Assembly (NCBI RefSeq): GCF_964204645.1
Contig: NC_134032.1
Location: 932,501 to 996,500 of the forward strand
Reading direction: 5' to 3'
Length of the DNA: 64,000 nucleotides
Source of the DNA: Tubulanus polymorphus
Lineage: Eukaryota > Nemertea > Palaeonemertea > Tubulaniformes > Tubulanidae
Shown here: positions 21,957 through 34,170 of the stretch, piece after piece
Layout of the letters: the number at the start of each line of letters is the position of its first letter
Position numbering within the stretch: the stretch's first letter is position 1
The notes under the pieces: model-generated
Seen by the model: the letters and a program-made list of their open reading frames with translations, nothing else
The model's database searches: none
Told to the model about the DNA's origin: nothing
Made by a program: the position numbers and the translations under genes

Positions 21957-24900
21957 TTAACCTAAAGTTTCCGCCTGTCGCACGCGTAACACGACCGGTA
22001 CAGACGTGCACGGTATCATTCCTTTCTCCGTGACGACCATCGTGACGAACTCGGGCGGCGTAACGTCGTACGCCAGGTTCAACAGGTGCAGGTTGGCGTC
22101 GTCTTTCCAGTGCGATAGCGAATTCGTTTTCCGCTGCGTGTCGACGAGGTCGTTCGGGTCGCCTGAAAAAAATAAAACACGAAACCGATTAATGAGAAAG
22201 TTTTCGTCGGTATTCTGCGCGAATAACTTTTAATAAAATTTTAGGATCGTTTTCGAAGAATTCTTCCTCAGCGGGGATTTCAAAGTCGATGGCGTCGCTC
22301 CAGCCCCGTTACAAACCCCTGCCTGATAAACCCCAGCGCGTATGTACTAATGTCTATTTATCAATTGATGAGACCTGTTTTTCTGGGATATTTTGCTTAC
22401 TTTTTGGGGTACATACCTCATTTACATCTTAACAGAATGCCAAAAATCGCGGACAACAACTGAATATCCGATATTATTCCAGTTCCGTACCAATTAGAAG
22501 GATTGCTAAAAAGTCTCCTTTAATTCAGTTGTATGGGAGAGAAAATCCTCCATTTTGTGAAATTTCTTGGATTTGAACATTATTGTTAACATGCCTACGA
22601 AATGAGGTCTCATCCATTAATAAATAGACATTAGCCCGTGAAGCCATGAGGTCATTATAAACAGCTACAGTCAAAGCCTGTCACCGTCATAACGGACTTT
22701 GTAATAACAAACCACATTAGCCTGGGTTATTCCATTTATTACTGCGAATTTTCCTCAGCAATCTTGTGATGCCATCAGGTTCGAATCCCTGCCGAGGGGG
22801 GGGGACGCTTTGAAGTGGATTCTATTTTGCGAATCCAAGTATCACCAAACTGGACCTAACTGAGTATACCTCATTACTTAGTAGCGGAGGACATGATGAA
22901 TAATTGCGTTTGATTATTAATAAGTGTGTAATCACACCCAGAGACCCCCTAAATCTGCCCCTCCCCCCCGGAGACCCGTACTCACCTAATTCATTGGATA
23001 CGAACGAATCGGTTTGAACTCGTTCGCAGAATTTATACGTCTCGCAGCAGACGATCACCGGAACGTTGTACGACTTGGCGACGAGCGAGATCTGCGACGT
23101 ACCGACGCGTGACATCACGTAGCCGTTAGCCAATAACGCGTGAGCGCCGAGAAATACTTTAGTGGCCTGAAAAATGATAGCATAGCACGTTACAGACGCT
23201 CCACATTCTGCTGAGTCATTCAGTTAATTCTATATTTTTGTTATGGTACTTTTGTTTTGATATGGTGCTAGCGTTAACCCTTTCAGTGCTGACTAATCAA
23301 TACCCTATAGTGCTGGAGATAATTTGAAAATTCTGAAAAATTCCGCCCTAGTGTGTTGAATAAAGGGAATACCACTATAGTGAGTCTACACCGCGGTGCG
23401 GTGTATCGTTAGTTACTAGTATTTCACTATGTTTAACAGGTGCTGCTATCTTTCATGAGATAAAAACTAATTACCAATTACACCAATACACCGCAGTGTA
23501 CTAGCAAAATCTATCACTGATTCATACATCCCACTGCGGTGTAGACGCACTGAAAGGGTTAACTGTTCAATTTTCTTGATTTTTGTTAGGCCTGCATAGA
23601 TTGTACATATGTTTACCTATTCTTTGCAAATAAATATAGTGAAATGAATTGAAATTGCTAAGTTTTTAGTCACACCATTCAACATTTCTATTTATTCAGT
23701 GAGGAGATTTATTCGTTTATTACTTCTCGTCGGAAATGAGAAACTAAGTATATTTCTAAGGCTGAAAAAATTGATACCTTGTTATTCCTTTCTACTGAGC
23801 TTAAAAGTTGACCCGGTCGCCTATCTACCCAGTACTTTACTTAGTCAAGCTTACAATAACAGACCCGGCAGTTAAAGAAACCAACTGATTATAAATTCTA
23901 ACGCAGCAGTTTTCAAAATGACCCGGCCGATTAGGAGAAACAAGGTATCATTTAATATTAGCCATATATTTGCCTTTCTATTTTAGCCTAACCAAATTTA
24001 GACTGATAATCTGGGGCCAGTTGCATAGTCGAGGCTTAGACTTACTTAAGACCAGTCTAAGACTATTTTCATTCTATAGCCAATCTAACAACTTCAGATC
24101 AGTCTTAAGATTCGAGACCACTGTTGGACTTAACCTCTTCGCTATCATGCGTGACGTATATTTGAATATATTCATTTACTACAATTGCTGGTGCGGTGAG
24201 TCACTACGCAGCTGGTGTATAGACGTACTAAATGATCGTCCGCTTCAGTTTAGTTACACCGTTTACTCATAGATGGCGAATCTGTGCCTCAAATACTGAA
24301 CTGAATCGAAAATAAATATGAATATGGGAAAAATGCTCTGGTGAGGGGCGTTACATCAACTATGGTAGCGAAGAGGTTAAGACTATTTCCGTTCTATAGC
24401 CAATCTAACAACTCGAGATCAGTCTTAAAATTCGAGACCATTTTTGGACGCAAGTCATAACCGTGAAACTGGGCCCGGAATCAAAGTCCTCGATCGAGAC
24501 CATGATGTAGATATATACCGACTTACTTCTTGCATTACGTAAGAGGCAGCGTTGATGAGAACGTATGAACAGTTGATGCCGTGTTTCACTAATCTGCGCA
24601 GCTGTTCCTTGCCTTCGAATTTCGGCCGTCCGTCGACGACGATCACGCGGAACTTTTTACCGCTGTTCGACGCGTCGCACAAAACCTTCTTGATGACGGA
24701 CGAACTACAAAACAAATCGGTCAGAAAAACGTAGCTGTCAATCAATCCGTTTCTGTAGCCCCACCCCCTCGGAAGTCTGGACGAACGAAAACATTTTTCA
24801 CAAACGTTGAATGTACGTCTAAAATTCACGGTTCCAACACGACTTCCGAATTCGTTTTCAAAGTGTCCGTTGTGGTGATTTCAAAACACGCAAAGGTACC

Positions 24901-27900
24901 GATATAAATACGAAAATTTAGATATTCGATATATTCGATGTATTCGACTCCCCCTGGTGGTGAGAACTAAACTATCATACGGCGGTCGAGAAGTGAAAAC
25001 TTAATCGAAATCTAGAGGCGAATTTATCGCGTCAAATTAAATCCGATTTCGAGTAAAAATCGTTTTTATCCTGGCATAATCAAATTTGATTTGGTCTAAT
25101 TTTTTAATTTTAACTCGGTTTCAAATTCAAATCGATTTGTCAAATCATCAAATCACCTCCGGAGGTGATTTGATACGATTTGAAGATGGTGGACTCAGAA
25201 ATTTTTTTTCTTAAAAAAACTGATATAAAATGGTCAAAACTGAAAGAGACACTGAAACTCGTTCGTAGGAAATAATATTTAAAAAACCAGGGCAGTATAT
25301 TTTCTAGTCAGCCGTTTGGATCAAGGCGTCAAATTCATCTTGTTGTGCAAATCTTATTTCAATAGATTACACGTGACTAACAAATTACGATTAGGAAAAT
25401 CAGATCTGATTTGACGAGATAAATTCGCCTTCGATCTCGGGGGGTTTTGTAATAGAAAACTTGGTCAAAGGCCTAGGTTCACTCACCAGCCGTAGACGAG
25501 TATCACATCACCGTCCTCTATTTTTTCGATACAAGATTTTGAAATGGCTTCTCCGGCCAACAGAATCTTCTCTTGCAGGAAATTATTCAAACACTCGTAC
25601 AGTCGACGTTTAGCCTGAAATAAGATTAAATTAATATCTACACAATCCACAATAATCGAACAACGATACTTCAACAAACCTACGATCATTTTATGACCAT
25701 CTGAGTTCGAAACGGAATCTAACAAGAAGATTTTAGTTAGGGATCATTCATTTATTACGTACGCATAAAATTTGAATTTTTCAACCCCCCCTCCCCCTCT
25801 GTACGCAAAATCAGCCATTTTTTCATATACATTAAGCATTACAGTACGCAATCGCACTGACCCCTCCCCTCTCCCCTAATGCGTACGTAATAAATGAATG
25901 ATCCCTTAGTTACCTAATCATCGGTGGTAAGCTTTTTATAATCGAATGGGCTTACACCAATGAATGTGGTTTGTGATAATATTACCAAAGCCCTTATACA
26001 AACGCCCGATGTCGATTGTGAACATACGCAATCGTGAAACTAAATCACAGACAGGTTACTGACTAGTAAGATATCAGACCACTCCTGAACTGAAGTCACG
26101 ACTGTGCAAACGGGCTGTAGAATAGCTCAGTTGATTTACTAACCCTCTCCCCCTCGTACCATCTCGGTACTTATTTCATTGAATTCCCGTCAAAACCTGT
26201 TTATCACGAACAACACTTTCTCTTTCGGCCGTCCACAAGATTCCAATAAACGAATTTCCACAGTACATTATTCCCTCGACACAAATGTACTATTTAAACG
26301 CTCGCTTATGGAATTCGAGTGCAAGTTCAGTGGATTCGAGGGTAATTTTCACGGTACTTCGGTGACTTTAATTTTCAATTATTTTCTGGGACTGTTGCCG
26401 AGACTCACCTCCGTATCGGACATATTCGCCGGCGTGTGAGTAATGTGCCATTTGATGTACTTGATCGCGGTTCCCATACTGACCGATAGGGGACGACACT
26501 GGTTTATAAAACTGAAAAGTCGAAACGGAAACGTATTAAAGGATATTTCAGAACCGTTTCAAATATCAGGACCTCAGAAAATCAATCGACGCGCTAGACA
26601 TATTAGGACATTTTCACTAAGTATTCATTCACACTTCACGTGCGTTCAAGACTTCACACGAGACATCTATAATCGAAAATGAACTACAAACACCAGACAT
26701 TAAACATGTCATCAGCACACTTTAACCCTTTCAGTGCGTCTACACCGCACCGCGGTGTATGAATCGGTGATGGATTTTGCTAGTACATCGCACTGCGGTG
26801 TATTGATGTAATTAGTAATTATCTCTCTTGAAAAATGGCAACTGTCAAACATAGTGAAATACTAGTAACTAACGATACACCGCACCGCGGTGTAGACGCA
26901 CTATAATGCTTTTCCCATTATTCAACACACTACGGTGGAATTTTCCCAAATTTTCACATTTTCTCCAGCACTATAGGGTATTAATTAGTCAGCACGGAAA
27001 GGGTTAAAAGTATTGTATTGTCCATACTTCATACATACAGATGAGTGTTGCACACTTTATACAAAACGATGATTGACCTTTTAAAGGTTTCAATTGTTTC
27101 TAAAGTCCATCGTCCCAAGATTTCAATTCGGATCTCACCTGATGTTAGGTTTGAGTTTAGCCTCGAGATCTCTGGCGAGCTCTTTTTGCGGAGGCGTCGA
27201 GTAGTCGGCTATGTATTGTTTGATAGCTCCCAGTAATGCTATACACCTGGCGTTCGAACCGCAGATAACGCCCTCCGCGTACTGAACTCCGAGTTTTAAA
27301 AACGCCGGATGAATTCCTCCGGATGCGAACCTACCGAGAATACAGAAATAGAAATACATCGGTTACGCTAAAAAAAAATTCATTCATTTTTCATCGAATC
27401 GCGCACTGATAAAGAACCAAACAAATCATTCAAAAGCATTATCTAAACTCGCTAAGTTTTCCAGATTTTTGGTAAAATCTGTCAAATTTCCCGCGTTTAA
27501 CCCGTCCAATTTTTCTAGATTTTCCTGATTCCCTTCCGGATAAATTTGTCAAATTCCGTGAGTTAACCCCAATCTTTTTCGAAATTTTTTCCGATTCCCC
27601 GAGTTTTCCACAGATCAGTGGCGCCACCCCGTTTTATCCGACCCCGCCCCGCGTATTCAGAAATCGATCTTTCACGTACGATAGTCCTTGCGTGATTTTA
27701 TGGGCCTTGTCGTACTGATGGAGGTGGCTGAACAGACCGACTTTCTTCTGCGTCGTCTGCCTCAACGGTATGTCCTGACGCTGTAGTTTTTTCGCGAGAC
27801 GTTTCTGACTGTCGACGTCGTCGGCCCGCATCAGATCGGGAACTCGCTTCTCCGATTTCTGCTGCTTCGGCGTTCCTGAGAGAAGATAGAAGATGTGCAA

Positions 27901-29248
27901 TAACTTTAGACAGACACAATAATACAAGAAGAGAGGAAACGTCAAACGTCCCATTTAGTCCCACATCTCTCCTTGGTCCCACAATTTCTTTCACACCTCA
28001 TTGGTCCCACAAATCCCATAATTCATCCCACGTTCCATTTAGTCCCACATCTCCATGATCCCACAATTTCTTTCACATCTCATTAGTCCCACATCTTGTA
28101 AGTCTCCCACATCCCATAATTCATTCCACGTCCCATTAGTCCCACATCTCCTTGGTCCCACAATTTATCTAACTTGATTATCTAAGTTCATTACACACAT
28201 TCACCAAGGGTCGGGGTATTAGATCGTCACAGTTGAAATTGACTCAATAATATACCTACCAGCCGGCGGCCCATCTTTCTTGGCTTGTTTGGCCGCTCGC
28301 TGGGCTTCCTAAAAGTAAAATAGCGAAACTCTACAAAGCCAGGTCAAAAATTTGAAATGAGGGATAACGTTGATGATGACGCCCGGTGGCTGGTATTATA
28401 GATTGATATCTACTTTAAACCCAGGGCCAGTCGCATCTAGTCACATGAGACCAATCTCAGACCAGCTTAGTTCTATCTTGGAGTATTACTCCAAGGTTCT
28501 ATAGCCAATCTAACAACTTAAAACCAGTTTGAAGATTTAAGACCACTCTTACAGATCAGTCATTCCTGGATATAAGGAGTTTTAAAAGCAGAAATATTTC
28601 ATAATAACTTTGAATAACGGGAAAGCCACTATAGTGCGTCTACACCGCGGTGCAGTGTATCGTTAGGTACTAATATTTCTCTATGTTTGACTGGTGCTAC
28701 CATTTTTCAATAGAAATAATTACTAATTAAATCAATACACCGCAGTGCGGTGTACTAGCAAAATCCATCACTGATTTATACAGCGCACTGTGGTGTAGAT
28801 GCACTGAAAGGGTTAAACTCTGTTTCTAATTCAGTAACCGCATAATACGGTAACAAAAAGCTCCTGGCTTCAACTGCACTGATTTAGGCGTAGTCTAAAT
28901 GTACATCATCTAAAGCCACTAACGGCCTATTCCTCAAAATTGAAGGAGTTTTAAAGGGTTTTTTCAGACATTTCGCTCGAACCAAGCAGTTTCAAGGGGG
29001 ATATCTTCAAAAGCGTTTTGCGTTTAGAAGGAGATTTTAAAGAATCAAGGCGTCGTAGAAAGCCTGTAATAAAACCGGGACCAGGTTAGGGATGAGTTTG
29101 GCTACTGCATCAAATCATAGTTAAGAGCGCCATGCCCGAGGTTGCCGTGAGAGTGATATCTATTTTAAGACACTGCGGTATTGATAATATGTTTTATTCA
29201 ATGTCGTTACGCCGCGAGGCTCGACGACAAATTAATGTAACGATTATT

Positions 29249-29326
<78 letters not shown>

Positions 29327-32300
29327 AGAAGTGAGAGAGAACTACCGTAAACCAGTAAGAAAAAAAAAAAATTTGCTGGCACCGTTACAGAAACCGAATG
29401 CGATACGTGTCAGCTGAGGATCGATTGAAAACTTTCATGTGCTAATACGTTAAATGCGCCAATGTCGATTCGGTTTCATTGTTGCGAAACATTTGTTCGA
29501 AGTTGCGCAATTGCAAAAAAAAAACTCTGTCACCTGAATCAACTCAAAATGTGGCGCGAGGTTTTTATTTGACTTTTGCAAGTTCACAGTCGGCGTCGTT
29601 ATTGAGTAGTGAGGCCTATATAAGAGTTTAATGGAGGTGGTGAGGGAATGAGGTCGGGATGAGAGGACTAAAGGTGACATAGACGTTTAAGAGAGGGAGA
29701 GTGAGGGTCAAGATACAGATAGCACTAGAAGAGAGTGGAGAGGGAGGAGTGGGGTTAGAGAGACAGCAAGGAAAGAGAGAGAGAGGAGAGTGGGGTTAGA
29801 GAGACAGCATGGAAAGAAGAGAGAGAGTGGAGAGGGAGGAGTGGGGTTAGAGAGACAGCAAGGAAAGAGAGAGAGAGGAGAATGGGGTTAGAGAGACAGC
29901 ATGGAAAGAAGAGAGAGAGTGGAGAGGGAGGAGTGGGGTTAGAGAGACAGCATGGAAAGAGAGAGAGAGTGGAGAGGGAGGAGTGGGGTTAGAGAGACAG
30001 CAAGGAAAGAGAGAGAGAGGAGAGTGGAGAGTGGGGTTAGAGAGACAGCATGGAAAGAAGAGAGAGAGTGGAGAGGGAGGAGTGGGGTTAGAGAGACAGC
30101 ATGAAAAGAGAGAGGGAGGAGAGTGGAGAGTGGGGTTAGAGAGACAGCATGGAAAGAGAGAGAGAGGAGAGTGGGGTTAGAGAGACAGCATGGAAAGAAG
30201 AGAGAGAGTGGAGAGGGAGGAGTGGGGTTAGAGAGACAGCAAGGAAAGAGAGAGAGAGGAGAGTGGGGTTAGAGAGACAGCATGGAAAGAAGAGAGAGAG
30301 TGGAGAGGGAGGAGTGGGGTTAGAGAGACAGCAAGGAAAGAGAGAGAGAGGAGAGTGGGGTTAGAGAGACAGCATGGAAAGAAGAGAGAGAGTGGAGAGG
30401 GAGGAGTGGGGTTAGAGAGACAGCATGGAAAGAAGAGAGAGAGTGGAGAGGGAGGAGTGGGGTTAGAGAGACAGCATGAAAAGAGAGAGGGAGGAGAGTG
30501 GAGAGTGGGGTTAGAGAGACAGCATGGAAAGAGAGAGGGAGGAGAGTGGAGAGTGGGGTTAGAGAGACAGCATGGAAAGAGAGAGGGAGGAGAGTGGAGA
30601 GTGGGGTTAGAGAGACAGCATGGAAAGAGAGAGGGAGGAGAGAGGAGAGTGGGGTTAGAGAGACAGCATGGAAAGAGAGAGAGAGGAGAGTGGGGTTAGA
30701 GAGACAGCATGGAAAGAGAGAGAGTGGAGAGGGAGGAGTGGGGTTAGAGAGACAGCATGGAAAGAGAGAGGAGAGAGTGGAGAGGGAGGAGTGGGGTTAG
30801 AGAGACAGCATGGAAAGAGAGAGGAGAGTGGAGAGGGAGGAGTGGGGTTAGAGAGACAGCATGGAAAGAGAGAGGGAGGAGAGTGGAGAGGGAGGAGTGG
30901 GGTTAGAGAGACAGCATGGAAAGAGAGCGGAAGGAGAGTGGAGAGGGAGGAGTGGGGTTAGAGAGACAGCATGGAAAGAGAGAGGAAGGAGAGTGGAGAG
31001 GGAGGAGTGGGGTTAGAGAGACAGCATGGAAAGAGAGAGGAGAGAGAGAAGAGAGGGAGGAGTGGGGTTAGAGAGACAGCATGGAAAGAGAGAGGGAGGA
31101 GAGTGGAGAGGGAGGAGTGGGGTTAGAGAGACAGCATGGAAAGAGAGAGGAGAGAGAGAAGAGAGGGAGGAGTGGGGTTAGAGAGACAGCATGGAAAGAG
31201 AGAGGGAGGAGAGTGGAGAGGGAGGAGTGGGGTTAGAGAGACAGCATGGAAAGAAGAGAGTAAGAGTGAATGGAAGTAAGAGAATGCGGAGAGAGGGGAT
31301 GGGAGGCCGTAAAATTATGGGAGGCCGTAAAGGGGAGGTATCACCTCTTTAAAATAGAGGTCGGTTTTGGCAGCCGCGATGTCAGGAGTTAAAAATAGAC
31401 TGACTTTAACAAACGCACACCCAAGGCGTGCGATATATTTGAATCAATAAACCTTGAACTATCGACACGTATGTGCGTACGTGCATGCATGGTATGTGTC
31501 GCAATCGATGTAAGATCAACGCTTGTTTCCTGCCCAGAGGATATACAGCCGCGTACGCCCCCTTGCGAGAAACCTGCGAACTACGACGGAATTTCATACA
31601 TCGAATATCGCTTCACACCAAAAAGATACACGAGCAAATTTCGATTTATAATCGTAATCTATTGGACCAATCGACCTGTAACGTAACAGTATCGCAACTG
31701 TTTTTTTAGATCTTTTCTGTTAGGCTTACACTTTGTTAAACCCATGCTGACTACAGGGGCCAGTTGCACAGTCGTGACTTAAGTCCAAAAATGGTCTGGT
31801 CTTAAGTTGTTAGATTGGCTATAGAACTAAGATATTTTCTAGACTGGTCTTAAAGTCTAACCAATGACTATGCAACCGGCTTCAGGGGGCTGGTTGCACA
31901 GTCGTAACTTAAGCCCAAAATTGGTCTGAAATCTTAAGACTGGTTTTAAATTGTTAGATTGGCTATAGAACTAAGTTGGTCTTAGACTGGTCTTAAATCT
32001 AAGCCATGACTATGCAACTGGCCCCAGGTCTAACACGCGTATACGGGCTCCCTACAGATCGGTCGGTCGGTTCGGGATAAAATCTAAAGTCCAAATGAAG
32101 TCTCACCTCGTAACAGTACTTTTCCACTTACTTTCGCTTAGTTTGACAATCCAGAGGAGCGCTTTTGAATTATGTTTATTGAATAACGGCGCTTTATAAC
32201 GGCACATTATTATCATTATCATTCTGTTTAGAAGGAGGTTTTAAGGAATCGAGGGGTCGTAAGGACGCCATCTTCACCCGTCGACAATTCTAACCCGCTA

Positions 32301-33140
32301 AAGCCGTTCCCCGAACCCCTTGTCCTCGCGAGTCGTCAGGGCCGTTACCAGCCGACCAGAATCCAGTCGGGACCAATCACAGCGCTTGTAACAAACGACA
32401 TTAGGCTTCTGTCGGATTTCTCGTTAAATGGACTGATAAAAGAAGCCGCCCAATGGATGGTATTCAGCTAGTACATCGTACAAGGTAGCAGTGATTTTAT
32501 AGCACGAAAGATAAATGTCGCCTACCTGCAACGCTCTGCGTTCGGCCTTCATCTGGGCCTTTGATTTCTGAGGGGTATCCGCCGTCTGACCTTCACCTTG
32601 ACTCGATCCGTCTGCTGGCGCTATCGTTTTGCCGCCGTCTGTCGACAACTTTTTCGTCGACGCGTTCAAATTCTGCGAGCAAATTTATCGTAATCATATT
32701 TTCAGAACATGCGTTAAGAGACCGTTTAGCTAAAAATCGCCACAAATCTTTTGCAATTTCTAATAAATATCTCGACGAAAAGCTTCGGGTGAAATTTCTT
32801 TAAAAAAAATTTTCTAGAGAAATCCCAAGTAAAAAAACTTTTATATATAAACTATATAAAAAGTACAAACGATACTTACTTGGTCGGATTGAGTATTCTT
32901 CGGTTGCTTTTTATTTTTTGCTTGCTGTTTTTTGCCGCTGGTCGCGTTCTGCTGCTGCTGCTGCGCCCCGGGCGTTTTCTGATTCTTCTGCTGCAGCTGC
33001 GGCGGAGACGACGCATCCGTCTTCACCGATGCGACGACGTTGTGGTCGTGTTGGTTACTATTCGACATCCCGACACCAGTCAGCGTTTGGTCGTCGACTG
33101 CGGAAAACGGAACCATACATTTCACCGACGATGAAAGCAT
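21957..33140 (-). CDS. EIF2B4: eukaryotic translation initiation factor 2B subunit delta
   Basis: Ten exons on the minus strand, all GT..AG with matching phases: 33140-32880, 32672-32526, 28308-28260, 27875-27680, 27330-27139, 26511-26409, 25614-25487, 24704-24527, 23166-22986, 22162-21957. They give 546 residues (human 523). The first ~200 residues are Gln/Lys-rich low complexity ([27 protein letters not shown]). The C-terminal eIF2B alpha/beta/delta Rossmann-type domain follows: [110 protein letters not shown] and [14 protein letters not shown]. Delta is a regulatory subunit of the GDP-GTP exchange factor for eIF2 and senses phosphorylated eIF2 in the integrated stress response. The start could instead be ATG 33068 (MSNSNQHD). 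Introns carry many MITEs. Confidence 0.97.
22347..22634. mobile_element. fold-back element, internally deleted form
   Basis: Ends ctaatgtctatttatcaatt and taataaatagacattag. It matches the left half and right terminus of the 548-bp element at 38679-39226. EIF2B4 intron 9. Confidence 0.8.
22750..22800 (+). repeat. fragment with tRNA B-box word
   Basis: gatgccatcaggttcgaatc followed by cctgccg is the same arm as in the MITEs at 8540 and 45265, here without the other arm. Confidence 0.5.
23274..23562. mobile_element. piggyBac-like MITE copy A (TTAA target)
   Basis: Starts TTAA-CCCTTTCAGTGC and ends GCACTGAAAGGG-TTAA, 289 bp, with sub-terminal cactatagtg and inverted acaccgc(a/g)gtg words. The TTAA duplication plus a terminal CCC..GGG pair is the hallmark of piggyBac-type elements. 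EIF2B4 intron 8. Confidence 0.9.
23772..23950. mobile_element. MITE (GATACCTTGTTTCTCC family), copy 2
   Basis: Starts gataccttgttattcc and ends ggagaaacaaggtatc, with inverted gacccgg words inside. EIF2B4 intron 8. Confidence 0.8.
24013..24475. mobile_element. GGGGCCAGTTGCA-family MITE split by insertion
   Basis: The left part 24013-24129 (ggggccagttgcatagtcg onward) and the right part 24381-24475 (ending gtgaaactgggccc) form one palindromic element. It is interrupted at an internal TTAA by the element at 24130-24380. The segment gactattttc..cagtcttaagattcgagacca appears on both sides of the insertion, so the host was locally duplicated too. Confidence 0.75.
24130..24380. mobile_element. second TTAA-flanked MITE family (CCTCTTCGCTA)
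   Basis: TTAA-cctcttcgctatcat at the left and atggtagcgaagagg-TTAA at the right, with unrelated interior. It is a piggyBac-like insertion distinct from the CCCTTTCAGTGC family, nested in another MITE inside EIF2B4 intron 8. Confidence 0.85.
25017..25429. mobile_element. fold-back MITE (GGCGAATTTATC)
   Basis: Left end ggcgaatttatcgcgtcaaa and right end tttgacgagataaattcgcc are inverted. An internal perfect palindrome tcaaatcacctccggaggtgatttga sits near 25150. EIF2B4 intron 7. Confidence 0.8.
25740..25905. mobile_element. ~165-bp MITE copy 2 with 7-bp target duplication
   Basis: gggatcattcatttattacg ... cgtaataaatgaatgatccc, flanked by ttagtta at 25733-25739 and 25906-25912. Almost identical to 15200-15363, so probably recently active. 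EIF2B4 intron 6. Confidence 0.88.
26630..26721 (-). repeat. single diverged 109-bp satellite unit
   Basis: cacttcacgtgcgttcaaga through gaaaatgaactacaaacacc is the reverse complement of the 109-bp family; it abuts the TTAA MITE starting at 26722. EIF2B4 intron 5. Confidence 0.75.
26722..27007. mobile_element. piggyBac-like MITE copy B
   Basis: TTAA-CCCTTTCAGTGCG ... GGAAAGGG-TTAA, 286 bp, inverted relative to copy A. EIF2B4 intron 5. Confidence 0.9.
27955..28165 (-). repeat. short tandem repeat built on gtcccac
   Basis: Words ccattagtcccacatctcc and ggtcccacaatttctttcac recur two to three times at roughly 65-105-bp spacing in EIF2B4 intron 3. Confidence 0.75.
28432..28560. mobile_element. 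GGGGCCAGTTGCA-family MITE, partial
   Basis: gggccagtcgcatctagtca followed by cagcttagttctat and ccaatctaacaacttaaaac; right end lost. EIF2B4 intron 2. Confidence 0.65.
28608..28816. mobile_element. piggyBac-like MITE copy C, left-truncated
   Basis: Matches copy A from ttgaataacggga onward and ends gcactgaaaggg-TTAA; the left ~80 bp and left TTAA are missing. Confidence 0.8.
29252..29323. repeat. (TA)n microsatellite
   Basis: About 36 uninterrupted ta dinucleotides. Confidence 0.97.
29735..31260 (+). repeat. purine-rich minisatellite (ggggttagagagacagcat)
   Basis: The unit ggggttagagagacagcat followed by ggaaagagagag... recurs over 30 times with variable 40-65-bp length; nearly all purine on the + strand. 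It fills 1.5 kb of EIF2B4 intron 2. Gly/Glu/Arg ORFs across it are by-products. Long homopurine tracts can adopt triplex structure (general knowledge, not shown here). Confidence 0.97.
31756..32028. mobile_element. two tandem GGGGCCAGTTGCA-family MITEs
   Basis: Copies at 31756-31878 and 31888-32028: ggggccagttgcacagtcg(t)gactt ... ccatgactatgcaactggcc. The second has well-preserved ends. EIF2B4 intron 2. Confidence 0.85.
32268..32440 (+). repeat. interspersed ~170-bp repeat, copy 1
   Basis: Shares atcttcacccgtc, gccgaccagaatcc(a/g)gtcg and aatcacagcgcttgtaacaa with 48148-48320, in the same order and orientation. EIF2B4 intron 2. Confidence 0.8.
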
Positions 33141-33254
33141 TTTTTTTCTGAGCGGGGAAAAATTCGCGAAGAACAAAAAAAAGGAGGCGAATTTCGAGTC
33201 TTTTAAAACGCTTCGAATATTCGTAAATTTCTAAATCAGTAAGCAATTAAAAAA

Positions 33255-33335
33255 GCGTAGCTCAGTAAGTTAAAGCGTGATGCTCCGCTATCGAGAAACA
33301 AGCGGGTTTGATCCTGCTGGTGCAACACTTTAAAT
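33255..33335 (+). repeat. tRNA-like sequence (A and B boxes)
   Basis: gcgtagctcagtaagttaaag resembles an A box/D-arm and gcgggtttgatcctgct a B box/T-arm, about 35 bp apart. No clean cloverleaf; probably a tRNA-derived SINE head or tRNA pseudogene. Confidence 0.4.
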
Positions 33336-33881
33336 ACCGCGATCCAATAGACAGGTTAAATGAACAATCCGATCGGGTTCAGTCTCTGGGAAACCAAGAT
33401 CCAAGCGACGTAGAGCCGATACAAACCAAACAACAGTTTTGAGATATCGATATCAGTTGAAATGGCTAATTAGTCCGAGTTAATTAGAAGAGCGCGATTA
33501 TATTAATTAGCCGATAATCCAATTAATAGCCAGTGCGAGTAGATATGTATGTTTACAAGCCGGTATGCATTACGTTGAGATCGGTTTGGGATCGAACAAC
33601 TGAATGCATCGTCCCCGTAACTATCATCTACCAGCAGACGTGAAAACACGATCGACCAATCACGCAACGGTAATCTCAACCGACGCCCATATTCAATCAG
33701 AGTCATTCATTCAATACGCAACTGAATGGAATCCATTCACTCAAATCTAGGCTGAATGGAAATTCTTTTTTCGCGGGGTTCTAGAATGTTCCGCCCGATG
33801 ATTTCATTTGGCCGAAAAGGGGGCCCGAATTTTAGAAAATATCTCAAGCCCTTAATTTTACCGTTCAACATTATATTTGGT
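33336..33881. other. no gene recognised; upstream flank of EIF2B4
   Basis: AT-rich with no motif-bearing ORF. It may include the EIF2B4 promoter, but no core element is clear. Confidence 0.3.
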
Positions 33882-34170
33882 TTAACCCTTTCAGTGCGTC
33901 TACACCGCAGTGTGGTGTACGAATCAGTGATGGATTTTGCTAGTACACCGCACTGCGATGTATTGATTTAATTAGTAATTATCTCTATTGAAAGATGGCA
34001 GCACCTGTCAAACATAGTGAAATATTAGTAACTAACGATACACTGCACCGCGGTGTAGACGCACTATAGTGGTATTCCCGTTACTCAACACACTAGGGTG
34101 GAATTTTTCAGAATTTTCAAATTATCTCCAGCACTGTAGGGTATTAATTAGTCAGCACTGAAAGGGTTAA
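33882..34170. mobile_element. piggyBac-like MITE copy D
   Basis: TTAA-CCCTTTCAGTGCG ... GCACTGAAAGGG-TTAA, 289 bp, same orientation as copy B. Confidence 0.9.

Noticed and set aside
29983-30961. Several + strand ORFs repeating GLERQHGK
   Set aside because: By-products of the purine-rich minisatellite in an EIF2B4 intron.
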